NCBI GenBank assembly: GCA_030615365.1
Contig: JAUWZM010000021.1
Coordinates: 1 to 36,121, forward strand
Direction: 5' to 3'
Source of the DNA: Candidatus Aerophobota bacterium
GTDB taxonomy: Bacteria > Aerophobota > Aerophobia > Aerophobales > B3-G15
Length of the DNA stretch: 36,121 nucleotides
Shown here: positions 7,825 to 15,693 of the stretch, one piece after another
Layout: every line of letters begins with the position of its first letter
Numbering within the stretch: position 1 is the stretch's first letter
Made by a program: the position numbers and the translations under genes
Notes under the pieces: model-generated
Database searches by the model: none
The model's input: only the letters and a program-made list of their open reading frames with translations
Told to the model about the DNA's origin: nothing

Positions 7825-9276
7825 ATGGCTAAAAGAAAAAACTTATCTAAAAAGGGACAGAATCCCCAAACTTCAGGGAAACCTAAAGCTAAAAGTGGGT
7901 CTGCCATCCAGCCCAGAGAAAGCAAAGTGCCCTCAGTTGAAAAAGTAGCTTCAGCTTCTCCTCGTATACCCATCATCAACAGGGTAATGGAGATAGGGAT
8001 TATTCTGGTTGCTGTGGGAACTCCTCTCCTTTTTTCTATCTGGTCAAAGAATAACTTTCTTTTGCCCAAAGAGACCTATGCTGAGAGTATTCTCATAGTT
8101 CTTTTTGGTGTTTACCTCATTAGGGCTGTGCAGGATGGGAAGTTTCACCTGGTTAAATCAGATCTTTGGTATCCTTTAGCAGCTTTTGCCGGTATTACTC
8201 TTTTATCTATTGTTAACTCAGTATCTTTTTATCTAAGCCTTCTTGACCTTGCCGACTTTTTAGCTTATTTTTTTGTTTTGTTTTTAACAGTTAACTTTAT
8301 CCGTACCCATACTCAGCGCAATCGTATCTTCTGGGCTCTGGTGGCAGTATGTTTTATATCCTCAACCTATGCAGTATGCCAGTTTTACAATATTGAGTTT
8401 AAATTCTGGGCCAGGCAGGGAGGGAGGGGTAATATCTTCTCCACTTTTGGCAATCCTAACCGCTACTCAAGTTTTGTGGCGGCGGTAATCCCAGCGATGA
8501 TTGGATACTTTCTTGCTACGCGGGGAGTGAGAAAGTACATCTTAGCATTTGTTATCCCTCTTACTTATATCGGGATAATGATGACTTTCACCCGTGGTTC
8601 TCTTTTGGGTCTTGCGGTATCATTATTTGTTATGCTGATTCTCCTTGTTCGTTTTTTCAAGCTCAGGTTTTTCAAAACTTATCTAAAAAGTTTTCTTTAT
8701 CTTTTAGCTGTTTTTGCGATAATAACCGCTATTTTCTCTACAGAAAATCCCATAAATACCTCCCACCTCTCTGCTATAAAAAGAGCTGCCTCTGCCGCTG
8801 CCGGCCAGGAAAATTCTGTCCGTCAAAGATTTATGATCTGGCAGATATCTCTTCTTATGACAAAAGACCATCCCATTATCGGACAGGGAATTGGAACTTA
8901 CAAGTATCATTACCTGGACTATCAGGGAAAATTCTTTGAGGATCCTGCCAATCAGGAAGAGCTCAAAAGGGCAGTTTGGGCAAGGGAGGCTCATAATGAG
9001 TATATGCAGATACTTGCCGAGACGGGTATCTTAGGATTTATTTTCTGGATGTGGCTACTTTTTACCTTTTTCAGAGGAAGATATCGCACCTTAAAACAAG
9101 AGGAAAATAATGCTCATCTTCTCACCCGTCTGGGGTTAACTATGGGTGCTCTGGTTATTTTAGTTCATGCAATAGTGAGCTTTCCCCTGCATATTGTTCC
9201 TAATGGAATCCTGCTTTTTCTTTTAATGGGTCTTGCCGCCTTTAGAGAACCGAAAGCAAAAATAAGCGCAACCTAA
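7825..9276 (+). CDS. O-antigen ligase/polymerase-family membrane protein (Wzy_C)
   Basis: 483 residues: a basic, Ser/Lys-rich cytoplasmic tail (1-52), then about eleven hydrophobic segments. Wzy_C features are visible: GNPNRYSSFVAAVIPAMIGY near 209-230, a large outer loop with VRQRFMIWQISLLMTKDHPIIGQGIGTYKYHY, and AREAHNEYMQILAETGILGF. Such proteins join or polymerise lipid-linked glycans on the periplasmic or outer side of the membrane, so this would be the last step of the neighbouring pathway. The TAA stop lies in the loop of a repeat hairpin, so the final K-I-S-A-T is encoded partly by the repeat. A decayed copy of its first codons lies at 14629-14815. Confidence 0.85.
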   Translation: MAKRKNLSKKGQNPQTSGKPKAKSGSAIQPRESKVPSVEKVASASPRIPIINRVMEIGIILVAVGTPLLFSIWSKNNFLLPKETYAESILIVLFGVYLIRAVQDGKFHLVKSDLWYPLAAFAGITLLSIVNSVSFYLSLLDLADFLAYFFVLFLTVNFIRTHTQRNRIFWALVAVCFISSTYAVCQFYNIEFKFWARQGGRGNIFSTFGNPNRYSSFVAAVIPAMIGYFLATRGVRKYILAFVIPLTYIGIMMTFTRGSLLGLAVSLFVMLILLVRFFKLRFFKTYLKSFLYLLAVFAIITAIFSTENPINTSHLSAIKRAASAAAGQENSVRQRFMIWQISLLMTKDHPIIGQGIGTYKYHYLDYQGKFFEDPANQEELKRAVWAREAHNEYMQILAETGILGFIFWMWLLFTFFRGRYRTLKQEENNAHLLTRLGLTMGALVILVHAIVSFPLHIVPNGILLFLLMGLAAFREPKAKISAT

Positions 9277-9415
9277 AGGTTGCGGCTACTTTTACTCCAG
9301 TCAGCTACAAAGAGAAGAGTCTGCCAGAACAAACGCAGGCTAAAGCCTGCGGCTACAAGAAGCAAAGTGAAAACAACGCAGCCTGAATCCTGTTTAGATG
9401 ATATTACTATCTAAC
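9267..9415. repeat. REP-like stem-loops after the O-antigen ligase gene
   Basis: Two perfect 7-bp stem-loops, 9267-9284 (CGCAACC/GGTTGCG) and 9334-9351 (CGCAGGC/GCCTGCG), are each followed by GCTAC. The second continues into a block of about 65 bases (AAGAAGCAAAGTGAAAA ... TTACTATCTAAC) that recurs at 16065-16146. The first may also serve as a weak terminator. Confidence 0.7.
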
Positions 9416-9465
9416 CTCACTTCCACATTAGTCAAGTCCAAAATTTTCTGTAAATTGATATCTCC

Positions 9466-9494
9466 TTGACAAAATATTTAATAATTTGTAGACT
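9466..9494 (+). promoter_or_regulatory. Sigma-70-type promoter for the first DUF4143 ATPase
   Basis: TTGACA at 9466-9471 and TAGACT at 9489-9494 with a 17-base spacer, about 35 bases before the TTG start. TATAAT at 9500-9505 is an alternative -10 but lacks a well-spaced -35. Confidence 0.5.
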
Positions 9495-9528
9495 ATCCTA
9501 TAATAAATATTAAATTTGGAGTATTTAA

Positions 9529-10767
9529 TTGGTTTTTATAAAGCGAAAGATTTTGTCTCGTATCATTCGGTTTTTAGATTATAAAGAAGCTATAGTTATT
9601 TATGGTGCAAGACAGGTTGGGAAAACTACAATAATGAAGATGCTTATCAATCAATTAAAAAATAATGGTATTCCTGAGAAAGCTTTATTTTATTTTGATT
9701 TAGAAGACCTTGACATGTTGAATTTATGTAATCAAGGCATTGATTCTTTAATTAGATATATAGATGCAAGAACCTCATATAAAAGAAAAATCTATGTTTT
9801 TATCGATGAAATACAATACATAGATAAAGCCTCAAGTTTTATAAAACTTATGGTTGATAATTATTCGGATCGATTTAAGCTAATTGTATCAGGTTCTTCT
9901 GTAATTGGCATTAAATCAAAAATTAAAAAGTCATTAGTTGGAAGAATTGTTACTTTTGAAGTTTTTGGTTTAGACTTTGAAGAATTTCTATGGTTTAAAA
10001 AGAAAAGATTTAATCTAAATAAGATTGCCGATGAAAAAACGGAGAAAGAACTAAGACAACTATTTGAGGAATTTGTAATTTTTGGTACTTATCCAAGGAT
10101 TGCATTGATCTCTAAAATAGATGATAGAAAATATTATTTAAAAGAGCTTATCCAAACATACATTAAAAAGGATATTAAAGATATTGGGAGGATAAGAAAT
10201 ATTATAAAATTCAATAATTTTCTAAGGATTTTAGCGGACCAATCAGGGAATTTACTTAATATTGATGAGCTTGCATCAAGCGTTGGAATAGCAAGAGAGA
10301 CTGTTTATGACTACCTTGTATTATTAGAAGGCACATACATTGCAAGAAGATTACCTCCCTTCTTTAGAAACTTAAGAAGTGAACTTACAAAAATGCCAAA
10401 GATATATTTTGAAGACAGCGGCGTTTTAAATTATCTAAAATATAATGACATCGTAGAGAAGGTAAGTGGGCAGCTTTTTGAAAATAGCATATATACTGAG
10501 CTAAGAAAGATTGTTGATCCAGAAATATTAAGATATTGGAGAACTCAGTCAAAACAAGAAATAGATTTTATTATAGAATATAAAGGCTTACTATTTACCT
10601 TTGAAGTAAAAAAAATCTGCTCCAGACAGAAAATTACAAGTTTATTATATTTTTCTAAGAAATATCCAAATTCCAAAAGCTTTGTAATTACATTGGGAAA
10701 AAGAAAGGCAAAAGAAAATATATCAGTAATTTATCCTTGGGAAATCTATAATAAGTTGAGAAAGTAG
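9529..10767 (+). CDS. AAA-family ATPase with DUF4143 C-terminal domain (1)
   Basis: 412 residues. The AAA_14-type ATPase has Walker A GARQVGKTT at 26-34, Walker B YVFIDEIQ at 89-96 and the sensor-like VSGSS at 120-124. A helix-turn-helix-like stretch (about 243-265) and the C-terminal DUF4143 region follow. The C-terminus carries a PD-(D/E)XK-like pattern: E344, D346 (QEIDFIIE) and E359-V-K361. Proteins of this kind are common in candidate phyla and archaea; their role is unproven, and defence or selfish-element functions have been suggested. The TTG start has GGAG seven bases upstream. It stands alone with its own promoter. A glycosyltransferase fossil follows it. Confidence 0.85.
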   Translation: MVFIKRKILSRIIRFLDYKEAIVIYGARQVGKTTIMKMLINQLKNNGIPEKALFYFDLEDLDMLNLCNQGIDSLIRYIDARTSYKRKIYVFIDEIQYIDKASSFIKLMVDNYSDRFKLIVSGSSVIGIKSKIKKSLVGRIVTFEVFGLDFEEFLWFKKKRFNLNKIADEKTEKELRQLFEEFVIFGTYPRIALISKIDDRKYYLKELIQTYIKKDIKDIGRIRNIIKFNNFLRILADQSGNLLNIDELASSVGIARETVYDYLVLLEGTYIARRLPPFFRNLRSELTKMPKIYFEDSGVLNYLKYNDIVEKVSGQLFENSIYTELRKIVDPEILRYWRTQSKQEIDFIIEYKGLLFTFEVKKICSRQKITSLLYFSKKYPNSKSFVITLGKRKAKENISVIYPWEIYNKLRK

Positions 10768-10830
10768 ATTCCGCATCAAACCTGCCACCCATTCCGCAAA
10801 AAGGTTTACCACTTTTTGGGGAAATAGCGG

Positions 10831-11026
10831 AATGGCTGACAATTTCCATCCAAAGATGCAAGTGCCTTTGCTAAGGCTATAAATACTTTCCTTAAAAATC
10901 CTACCTTAAGGGAAAGATACGGAAGGTATGCAAAAGAATAGGGTTAAAAAAGAATTTACCAGGGAGCTTATGGTAAAAAGGGTTCTTTAGATTTACCAGG
11001 AAATGCTGAAAAACAGAGAAAGGTAA
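10831..11026 (+). pseudogene. Fossil of a family-4 glycosyltransferase C-terminus
   Basis: Translation gives N-G-(stop)-Q-F-P-S-K-D, then ASAFAKAINTFLKNP, then TLRERYGRYAKE. After a one-base shift at 10939 it continues RVKKEFTRELMVKRVL, then a TAG (10988-10990), then IYQEMLKNRER and TAA. This is the usual GT4 ending (NGLLVPPKD..., AEAI..LL.DPELR..., V...Y..ML). Two nonsense codons and one frameshift show that it is dead. It explains most of the 347-base gap after the ATPase gene. A polysaccharide gene therefore once extended to this point. Confidence 0.72.
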
Positions 11027-11051
11027 TTCCTCTTCTCGCTTTGTTGCAAAG

Positions 11052-11079
11052 TTGACCAATGGTTAGATAAAAATATAAT
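11052..11079 (+). promoter_or_regulatory. Promoter of the PIN toxin-antitoxin pair
   Basis: TTGACC and TATAAT with a 16-base spacer. The 14 bases TTGCAAAGTTGACC covering the -35 box are identical in the promoter of the MNT/HEPN module at 16327-16340, which has the same spacing. Confidence 0.65.
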
Positions 11080-11114
11080 AACTATGACAAAAATATAAAT
11101 GGAGGTGGTTTTAA

Positions 11115-11300
11115 GTGAGAACTACAACGAAAGAGATTGATCCTGAAGACTACATTCTTTCTGTCCTTTCTTCAGAAGAGAGGCTAGATTCTGCCTTTAA
11201 GATTGCAAGAGAAGCGTTCAAAGAAACTAAATTAACCATTAAAGACATTGAGGATGCACTTGAGAGGATACGAAAAAAAGCTTATAAAGAGAAAAAATAA
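11115..11300 (+). CDS. Putative antitoxin of the PIN-domain toxin
   Basis: A 61-residue, helix-rich, charged protein starting at GTG after a strong GGAGGTGG site. It has no catalytic motif; the C-terminus (IEDALERIRKKAYKEKK) is basic. Its place directly before, and overlapping, a PIN-family toxin gene and its size mark it as the cognate antitoxin. The family is not otherwise recognised. The N-terminal 30 residues could be the DNA-binding part. Confidence 0.65.
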   Translation: MRTTTKEIDPEDYILSVLSSEERLDSAFKIAREAFKETKLTIKDIEDALERIRKKAYKEKK

Positions 11301-11736
11301 AGCTATCGTCGATACGGGCATTCTCATATCTGCATTTGCATTTTGTGGAATACCCAAATCCGCGGTAAAAAGGGTATTTTTTGAAATGGAAATTTATGTA
11401 TCTCTTCAATTACTCAAAGAGTACAGAGATGTCCCTTTGGAACTTATGGCTGAAAATAAGATAAATCACACTCAACTAAAAGCTCTCATTTCGGGTATTG
11501 CTGCATTCGTATCCAAAGTTAAAGTCGTTATTCCTAAGAGAAAACTATTAATCTGTCGAGATGTTAAGGATAATATGCTTCTTGAATGTTGTTTGGCAGC
11601 AAAAGTAGACTTTTTAATTACAGGAGATAAGTATCTTCTTGACATTGACACTTCTAAATTTCCGATGGAACTTGCTGAGCTAAAAATTGTCACACCGAGA
11701 AAGTTCCTCGAATTAAATAACGAATTAGGAGAATAG
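11248..11736 (+). CDS. PIN-domain toxin (PIN_3-type putative RNase)
   Basis: Up to 162 residues. The PIN core starts with AIVDTGILISAFAFCGIPKSAV (D22) and ends with CRDVKDNMLLECCLAAKVDFLITGDKYLL, the conserved acidic patch of the 'putative toxin component, PIN family' group. These are Mg-dependent ribonucleases. The first ATG (11248) lies well inside the antitoxin gene; ATG 11254 or TTG 11260 are also possible, because the fold needs only the part from about residue 15. Overlap with the antitoxin suggests coupled translation. The first Asp motif reads VDTG rather than the more common DTN, which may affect activity. Confidence 0.8.
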   Translation: MRMHLRGYEKKLIKRKNKAIVDTGILISAFAFCGIPKSAVKRVFFEMEIYVSLQLLKEYRDVPLELMAENKINHTQLKALISGIAAFVSKVKVVIPKRKLLICRDVKDNMLLECCLAAKVDFLITGDKYLLDIDTSKFPMELAELKIVTPRKFLELNNELGE

Positions 11737-11754
11737 GACTTGCCGGGAATCTTG

Positions 11755-11781
11755 GGGGTCAGGTCCTAATATTTGACATTT
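11755..11781 (+). repeat. Module-boundary motif, copy 1
   Basis: GGGGTCAGGTCCTAATATTT followed by GACATTT, 19 bases after the PIN toxin stop. It continues as CTTATAATAAG and TTATTGGGAGGCTAAAGCC, an extension shared with the copies at 13250 and 17309 and with the hairpin at 19765. Confidence 0.75.
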
Positions 11782-11888
11782 CTTCTTATAATAAGTTATT
11801 GGGAGGCTAAAGCCTTTCTCACCCAAACCCAAAGAAGGCACCAGATAGCTCACCTATCAATATTCCTTAGATTTAACTATATTTGTCC

Positions 11889-11916
11889 TTGACATAAAAC
11901 TTAAATATGATATATT
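11889..11916 (+). promoter_or_regulatory. Promoter of the second DUF4143 ATPase
   Basis: TTGACA and TATATT with a 16-base spacer, ending 40 bases before the ATG. No clear ribosome-binding site (only CAGGA) is visible before the start. Confidence 0.5.
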
Positions 11917-11956
11917 TATCCTTAAATAAAGGATAATTTTTACAGGATACAATAGA

Positions 11957-13246
11957 ATGATTAGTAAAAGTAAACTAAAAGAAATAATCCTATCCAATGA
12001 AAATTTTATTCTCACCCAGATAAAAAGAATAGTAAAAAGAGAAAAAATTTATATAGCCGAAGATTTAAATAAAGTAGTAATATTTTATGGAGTGAGAAGA
12101 AGCGGTAAAACTTTTGTTTTATTTGATCTTTTTAAGAAAATGAGTAAGTGTTCTTTATATATTGATTTTGAGGATGAACGCCTTACAGATTTCCAGATGG
12201 AGGATTTTGAGAGAGTAAAAGAGGTAGCATTAGAACTCAAGCCACATCTTATAGATAAAAAAATGGTATTCTTATTGGATGAGATTCAAAATATAAAGGG
12301 ATGGGAAAAATTCTGTAGAAGAGTGGTAGAACGAGAAAACATAAAGGTATATGTGAGCGGTTCTTCATCAAAGATAATGCCATTTGAGATATATACAGAA
12401 CTAAGGGGACGCTCATGGGGTGTAGAAATATTCCCTTTTTCCTTTAGGGAATATTTGAAGGTAAAAAATATCAATACAAATGACAAAAGTTTGATTTATA
12501 CTGCAAAAAAAGCCCTAATTAAAAATTACCTCCTGGATTATCTAAAATGGGGAGGGTTTCCTGAGACTACTTTTTTAAAATCGGAGTTTGAGAAGAAAAA
12601 GCTAATAAAGGAATATTTGAAGGCAATGTTCTTCAGAGATTTAGTTGAAAGATACAAAATAACTAACATAACACTTTTAGACTGTTTAGCCGATAAGTTG
12701 TTTTCTTCTTTCGCAATGAAATTTTCTCTGAGTTCTTTTTATAAACAATACAAAGATAAATTTCCATTTTCTAAAGATCTGCTTTTTAGATACTATAAAC
12801 ACTTTCTGCAGAGTATGTTGATATTTGAAGTAAGAAAGTTCACTGAATCAACTTATAAAAGGATGAGGAATCCTGCGAAGATATATCTTATAGATACTGG
12901 CTTGTGCAGGAGAGTAACCTCTGCTGATTCAGGAAGACTAATAGAAAATCTTGTCTTCTTGGAGTTGGAAAGAAGAGGTTATGAGATATTTTATTTTGAA
13001 AGAAAGGGAGAATGTGATTTTATAATAAAAACCCTAAAAGATAAATTTTTACCTATTCAAGTGAGCTTTGAGCTAACCAAAGAGAATAGAGAAAGAGAGA
13101 TAAAAGGAATAATAGATGCCTGCAAACAGCTGGGGATAAATAAAGGAATAATAATTACCTACGATGAGGAAGAGAAGTTAAATAGGGAGGGCATTTATAT
13201 TGAAATTTTGCCCATCTGGAAATGGCTATTAGATGAGGTAGTATAG
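11957..13246 (+). CDS. AAA-family ATPase with DUF4143-type C-terminus (2)
   Basis: 429 residues. Walker A GVRRSGKT at 45-52, Walker B VFLLDEIQ at 104-111, VSGSSSKIM at 133-141, and GRSWGVEIFPFSFREYL, a hallmark of this family, at 151-167. The C-terminal nuclease-like part keeps E352 and D354 (GECDFII), but where the first ATPase has E-V-K this one has Q368-V-S370, so a PD-(D/E)XK activity is doubtful. The two ATPases are only distantly alike, so they arrived separately rather than by tandem duplication. It has its own promoter, and the boundary motif lies three bases after its stop. Confidence 0.85.
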   Translation: MISKSKLKEIILSNENFILTQIKRIVKREKIYIAEDLNKVVIFYGVRRSGKTFVLFDLFKKMSKCSLYIDFEDERLTDFQMEDFERVKEVALELKPHLIDKKMVFLLDEIQNIKGWEKFCRRVVERENIKVYVSGSSSKIMPFEIYTELRGRSWGVEIFPFSFREYLKVKNINTNDKSLIYTAKKALIKNYLLDYLKWGGFPETTFLKSEFEKKKLIKEYLKAMFFRDLVERYKITNITLLDCLADKLFSSFAMKFSLSSFYKQYKDKFPFSKDLLFRYYKHFLQSMLIFEVRKFTESTYKRMRNPAKIYLIDTGLCRRVTSADSGRLIENLVFLELERRGYEIFYFERKGECDFIIKTLKDKFLPIQVSFELTKENREREIKGIIDACKQLGINKGIIITYDEEEKLNREGIYIEILPIWKWLLDEVV

Positions 13247-13249
13247 AAA

Positions 13250-13276
13250 GGGGTCAGGTCTCAACATTTGACATTT
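13250..13276 (+). repeat. Module-boundary motif, copy 2
   Basis: GGGGTCAGGTCTCAACATTT followed by GACATTT, beginning three bases after the ATPase TAG stop. AATAATAAGCTATTAGCAGGC follows in near-repeat of copy 1. Confidence 0.8.
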
Positions 13277-13393
13277 CTTGCAATAATAAGCTATTAGCAG
13301 GCAAAATATTTATCCCCACCTTGTTTAATTCACCCTCAAAGGGGAGGAAAAAAGGAAATTAATATTGGCCTTCCCTATCCGAAGAAAAACCCA

Positions 13394-13809
13394 AGATTGC
13401 CACGCCTGCCCTTGACAGACTCGCAATGACAACCTGAGGGTTGCGGAGCCTGTGAGAACAAGCGCAGGCTAAAGCCTGCGGCTACAAGAAATAAAGCCAA
13501 AACAAAGCGCATCCTGAAGGGTGCGGCTACCTGAATGCGAAATCTGTGATCTTAAGATTAATCTTTTTGTTCCTCGCAAGGTATTCTAAAAGATTTAATA
13601 AGATGAGTTTTTCTGCAAAAGTTGACGTGTCAAATTATCAGGAATATAGTAAAATAACCTTACTAAAATAAAATGATTATTTACAAATAGTGAGGTAATA
13701 TACTAAGTATTAAGTAGTCCTGTAGGCAAGTAGTCCGATAGTCGGGTAGTCAAACCCGAGATTGCTTTTTCGTCATTGCGAGCCTGTCAAGGGTAGGCGT
13801 GGCAATCTC
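13394..13809. repeat. Repeat-rich gap before the AbrB/RelE pair
   Basis: The 750 bases after the second ATPase carry no gene. An inverted pair of the same element brackets the gap: 13394-13430 (AGATTGCCACGCCTGCC...CTCGCAATGAC) and 13772-13809 in the opposite sense. Further copies lie at 17452-17490 and 35342-35379. Between them are the stem-loop 13463-13480 (CGCAGGC/GCCTGCG), a related loop near 13510-13527, and TAGTC repeats near 13716-13752. Confidence 0.7.
13622..13650 (+). promoter_or_regulatory. Orphan promoter with a palindromic -35 region
   Basis: TTGACG and TATAGT with a 17-base spacer. The -35 box is half of the perfect palindrome TTGACGTGTCAA. No reading frame or recognisable RNA follows within 300 bases, so it may be left over from a lost gene, or drive a small RNA. 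Confidence 0.35.
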
Positions 13810-13934
13810 AAAGCTTGTAGGGCCATTCTAGGCCTGTTTTTGAAATCGCCCTGATGTTTGACATAAGTTCCAGGCTCGTGATGAGTACCAACTTTTCTAC
13901 TCAAATTTCCTTTGCAGGTAGTCGTTCACAGACC

Positions 13935-13962
13935 TTGACAAAGAGTAAAAACTGAATATACT
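13935..13962 (+). promoter_or_regulatory. Promoter of the AbrB/RelE pair
   Basis: TTGACA and TATACT with a 16-base spacer, about 50 bases before the antitoxin start. Confidence 0.6.
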
Positions 13963-14014
13963 TATTTGCAGAAATGCAGTAAAGCAGAAAACTAATATGA
14001 GGGGGTTTTTTGAG

Positions 14015-14299
14015 ATGAAAAAAAGAGCAATTGTGTCAGAACGTGGAACTGTAACTATACCTGCAAATATCAGAAAAATGGCTAATCTTTATCCGGGAGA
14101 TATAATTGAATTTGAAACAATTGAAAATGGGATCATCATAAGGCAATTGATTGTCGAGCCTCCTGGAGAAAGTTTTATGAGTGATGGTGAATGGGAGGAA
14201 TTTGACAAATTAGTGAAAAAGCAACTTAAGAAAGAGGAGTATACCAGTTATACAGATCTTGAAAAGGCAAAAGAGCATTCCCGAAGATTAAAAGAATAA
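14015..14299 (+). CDS. AbrB/MazE-type (SpoVT-AbrB) antitoxin
   Basis: 94 residues from the second ATG, chosen because GAGGGGG (13999-14005) is well placed for it and overlaps the earlier ATG at 13997. The N-terminal swapped-hairpin DNA-binding domain is clear: KKRAIVSERGTVTIPANIRKMANLYPGDIIEFE. The C-terminal tail is acidic and helical (GEWEEFDKLVKKQLKKEEYTSYTDLEKAKEHSRR) and would wrap the toxin. Such proteins bind their own promoter and neutralise the partner. The RelE-like toxin gene starts four bases after the stop. Confidence 0.9.
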   Translation: MKKRAIVSERGTVTIPANIRKMANLYPGDIIEFETIENGIIIRQLIVEPPGESFMSDGEWEEFDKLVKKQLKKEEYTSYTDLEKAKEHSRRLKE

Positions 14300-14302
14300 A
14301 AT

Positions 14303-14581
14303 ATGCAAATAAATTACTTAAACTCGTATGACAGATCATTTAAGAGATTAACTCCTTCTCAGCAAGAAAACTCAATTAAAGCTATGGATGTTCTAATTGA
14401 GTTTATTAAGAGGGGTAAAAAACTCCAAAAATTAGGCTTAAAGAAAGTTAGGAAAAATTATTGGGAGATAAGATTGGATGTTAAAAATAGAATAATCTTT
14501 GAGTTTAAAGGTAATATGATAAACATTACTTTTGTAGGTGATCATGCTGGAGTTAAAAGATTTTTGAGAGGTATAAGCTAA
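14303..14581 (+). CDS. RelE/ParE-superfamily toxin
   Basis: 92 residues with the RelE-fold order helix-helix-sheet: YDRSFKRLTPSQQENSIKAMDVLIEFIKRGKKL, then KKVRKNYWEIRLDVKNRIIFEFKGNMINITFVGDH, then VKRFLRG. The basic and aromatic positions (R456-like YWEIRLD and the NRIIFEF strand) are typical of ribosome-dependent mRNA interferases. It lies directly behind the AbrB-type antitoxin with no separate promoter. No lesion is visible. The target, ribosome or gyrase, cannot be told from sequence. Confidence 0.85.
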   Translation: MQINYLNSYDRSFKRLTPSQQENSIKAMDVLIEFIKRGKKLQKLGLKKVRKNYWEIRLDVKNRIIFEFKGNMINITFVGDHAGVKRFLRGIS

Positions 14582-14628
14582 AAATAAACTCTGTCCTTAA
14601 TAATTGCAGGTTTAGTTTAATTGCCATA

Positions 14629-14815
14629 GGGGATAAGGATAGTTATGCTAAATATAAATATTTTTTACCTCAAAAAGCTGGAATAAACACTATAAAAATG
14701 CCTAAAAAGAAAAACTCATCTAAAAAAGGGACAGAAACCCCAAACTTTAGGAAAATCTAAAGCTAAGAGTGGATCTGCCGCCCAGCCCGGAGAAGGTAGA
14801 AAACTCTCAACTATA
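14629..14815 (+). pseudogene. Fossil copy of the O-antigen ligase gene start
   Basis: This stretch repeats the leader and first 40-odd codons of the gene at 7825. The shared leader includes ACTATAAAAATG. The copy then reads MPKKKNSSKKGTETPN against MAKRKNLSKKGQNPQT, and after a frameshift S-K-A-K-S-G-S-A-A-Q-P-G-E continues the match. The ATG is at 14698 and a TAA ends the frame at 14760. Similarity stops at the boundary motif at 14818. It shows a second ligase gene, or a copied end of the first, once stood here. Confidence 0.8.
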
Positions 14816-14817
14816 AA

Positions 14818-14844
14818 GGGGTCAGGTCTCCACATGTGACAAAT
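14818..14844 (+). repeat. Module-boundary motif, copy 3
   Basis: GGGGTCAGGTCTCCACATGT followed by GACAAAT. It marks exactly where the ligase fossil ends. Bases 14845-15020 hold only low-complexity GCGATGAGTA-type repeats and no gene. Confidence 0.65.
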
Positions 14845-15035
14845 GCGCGAATGAGTAAATGCGTAGATGCGATAATGGGTAGATGAGTAGTTGTGATTAA
14901 TGATCCATCCTCACTCCAATTCTTTCCCCTTAAGGGAGAGTGAATAAGGAGAAGATTAGGGAGGGGATATAAATCTTATCCGAAGGAATGAAAATAGCGG
15001 GAGGAAATTCACACAATTATGAGGGGGTGAAGAAA

Positions 15036-15242
15036 ATGAACGCATTGATTTATCAGAAAAGAATTTTAGAGGAAATTAAAGATTTGCCAGAGGAGCAGAT
15101 ATCTAATCTTCTTAGAATCATTCGTATTTTTAAGAATTCTATCATACAACAAAGAAAGGAAGATTTAGAGTTGAAGAAGGAATTTAGAGAATGGGATAAA
15201 CTCAGTGACGAGGCATTTGTTGATTTTGAAAGGAAATCATAG
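15036..15242 (+). CDS. Antitoxin of a MazF-like toxin
   Basis: 68 residues from the ATG at 15036, chosen because GAGGGGG at 15021-15027 is eight bases upstream; an in-frame ATG at 14988 has no such site. The protein is helical and charged (ILEEIKDLPEEQISNLLRIIRIFKNSII... KEFREWDKLSDEAFVDFE). It resembles the short antitoxins (DUF2281-like) paired with PemK/MazF toxins. The acidic end EAFVDFE would contact the toxin. Its TAG overlaps the toxin's GTG start by one base. Confidence 0.75.
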   Translation: MNALIYQKRILEEIKDLPEEQISNLLRIIRIFKNSIIQQRKEDLELKKEFREWDKLSDEAFVDFERKS

Positions 15243-15598
15243 TGAAAATAGGTGATGTTTATCTTGTTGAAATTCCTGCTGTTGGTGGACATGAACAAGC
15301 GGGGGTGAGACCCGCGGTAATAGTTCAATCGGAAAAGAGGATAAATGAATTACCAACTGTCTCAATAGTCCCCTTAACTACAAAAATAAAGGCAATTACC
15401 TTCCCTTTTACTTTCCTAATAGAGCCTGATCAATCAAATAATCTTTCGTCATCTTCTGCCGCTCTGGTCTTCCAATTAAGAGCGATTGATAAAAGACGTT
15501 TGAAGCGGAAAATTGGGAAGTTAGAAAAGAGAATAATGCTTCGCATAAGACAAGTACTGAAGGAAATTATGGAGTTGAATACAAAAGGGGGAGAATGA
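15242..15598 (+). CDS. MazF/PemK-like mRNA interferase toxin (1)
   Basis: 118 residues with the CcdB/PemK barrel: KIGDVYLVEIPAVGGHEQAGVRPAVIVQ (catalytic Arg in GVRPAVIV), TVSIVPLTTKIKAITFPFTFLI, and SAALVFQLRAIDKRRLKRKIGKL. MazF enzymes cut single-stranded mRNA at short sequences. The GTG start overlaps the antitoxin stop. No lesion is seen. The boundary motif starts three bases downstream. Confidence 0.87.
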   Translation: MKIGDVYLVEIPAVGGHEQAGVRPAVIVQSEKRINELPTVSIVPLTTKIKAITFPFTFLIEPDQSNNLSSSSAALVFQLRAIDKRRLKRKIGKLEKRIMLRIRQVLKEIMELNTKGGE

Positions 15599-15600
15599 GA

Positions 15601-15626
15601 GGGTCAGGTCTCAACATTTGACATTT
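15601..15626 (+). repeat. Module-boundary motif, copy 4
   Basis: GGGTCAGGTCTCAACATTTG followed by ACATTT, starting three bases after the MazF stop, the same distance as copy 2 from its ATPase stop. Confidence 0.78.
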
Positions 15627-15693
15627 ATCTTAAATTAGCCCATAGCTAAGTGAGAGAAAAATATGGGAGAGGTGCAAGTAAAGGGGGATGTAA

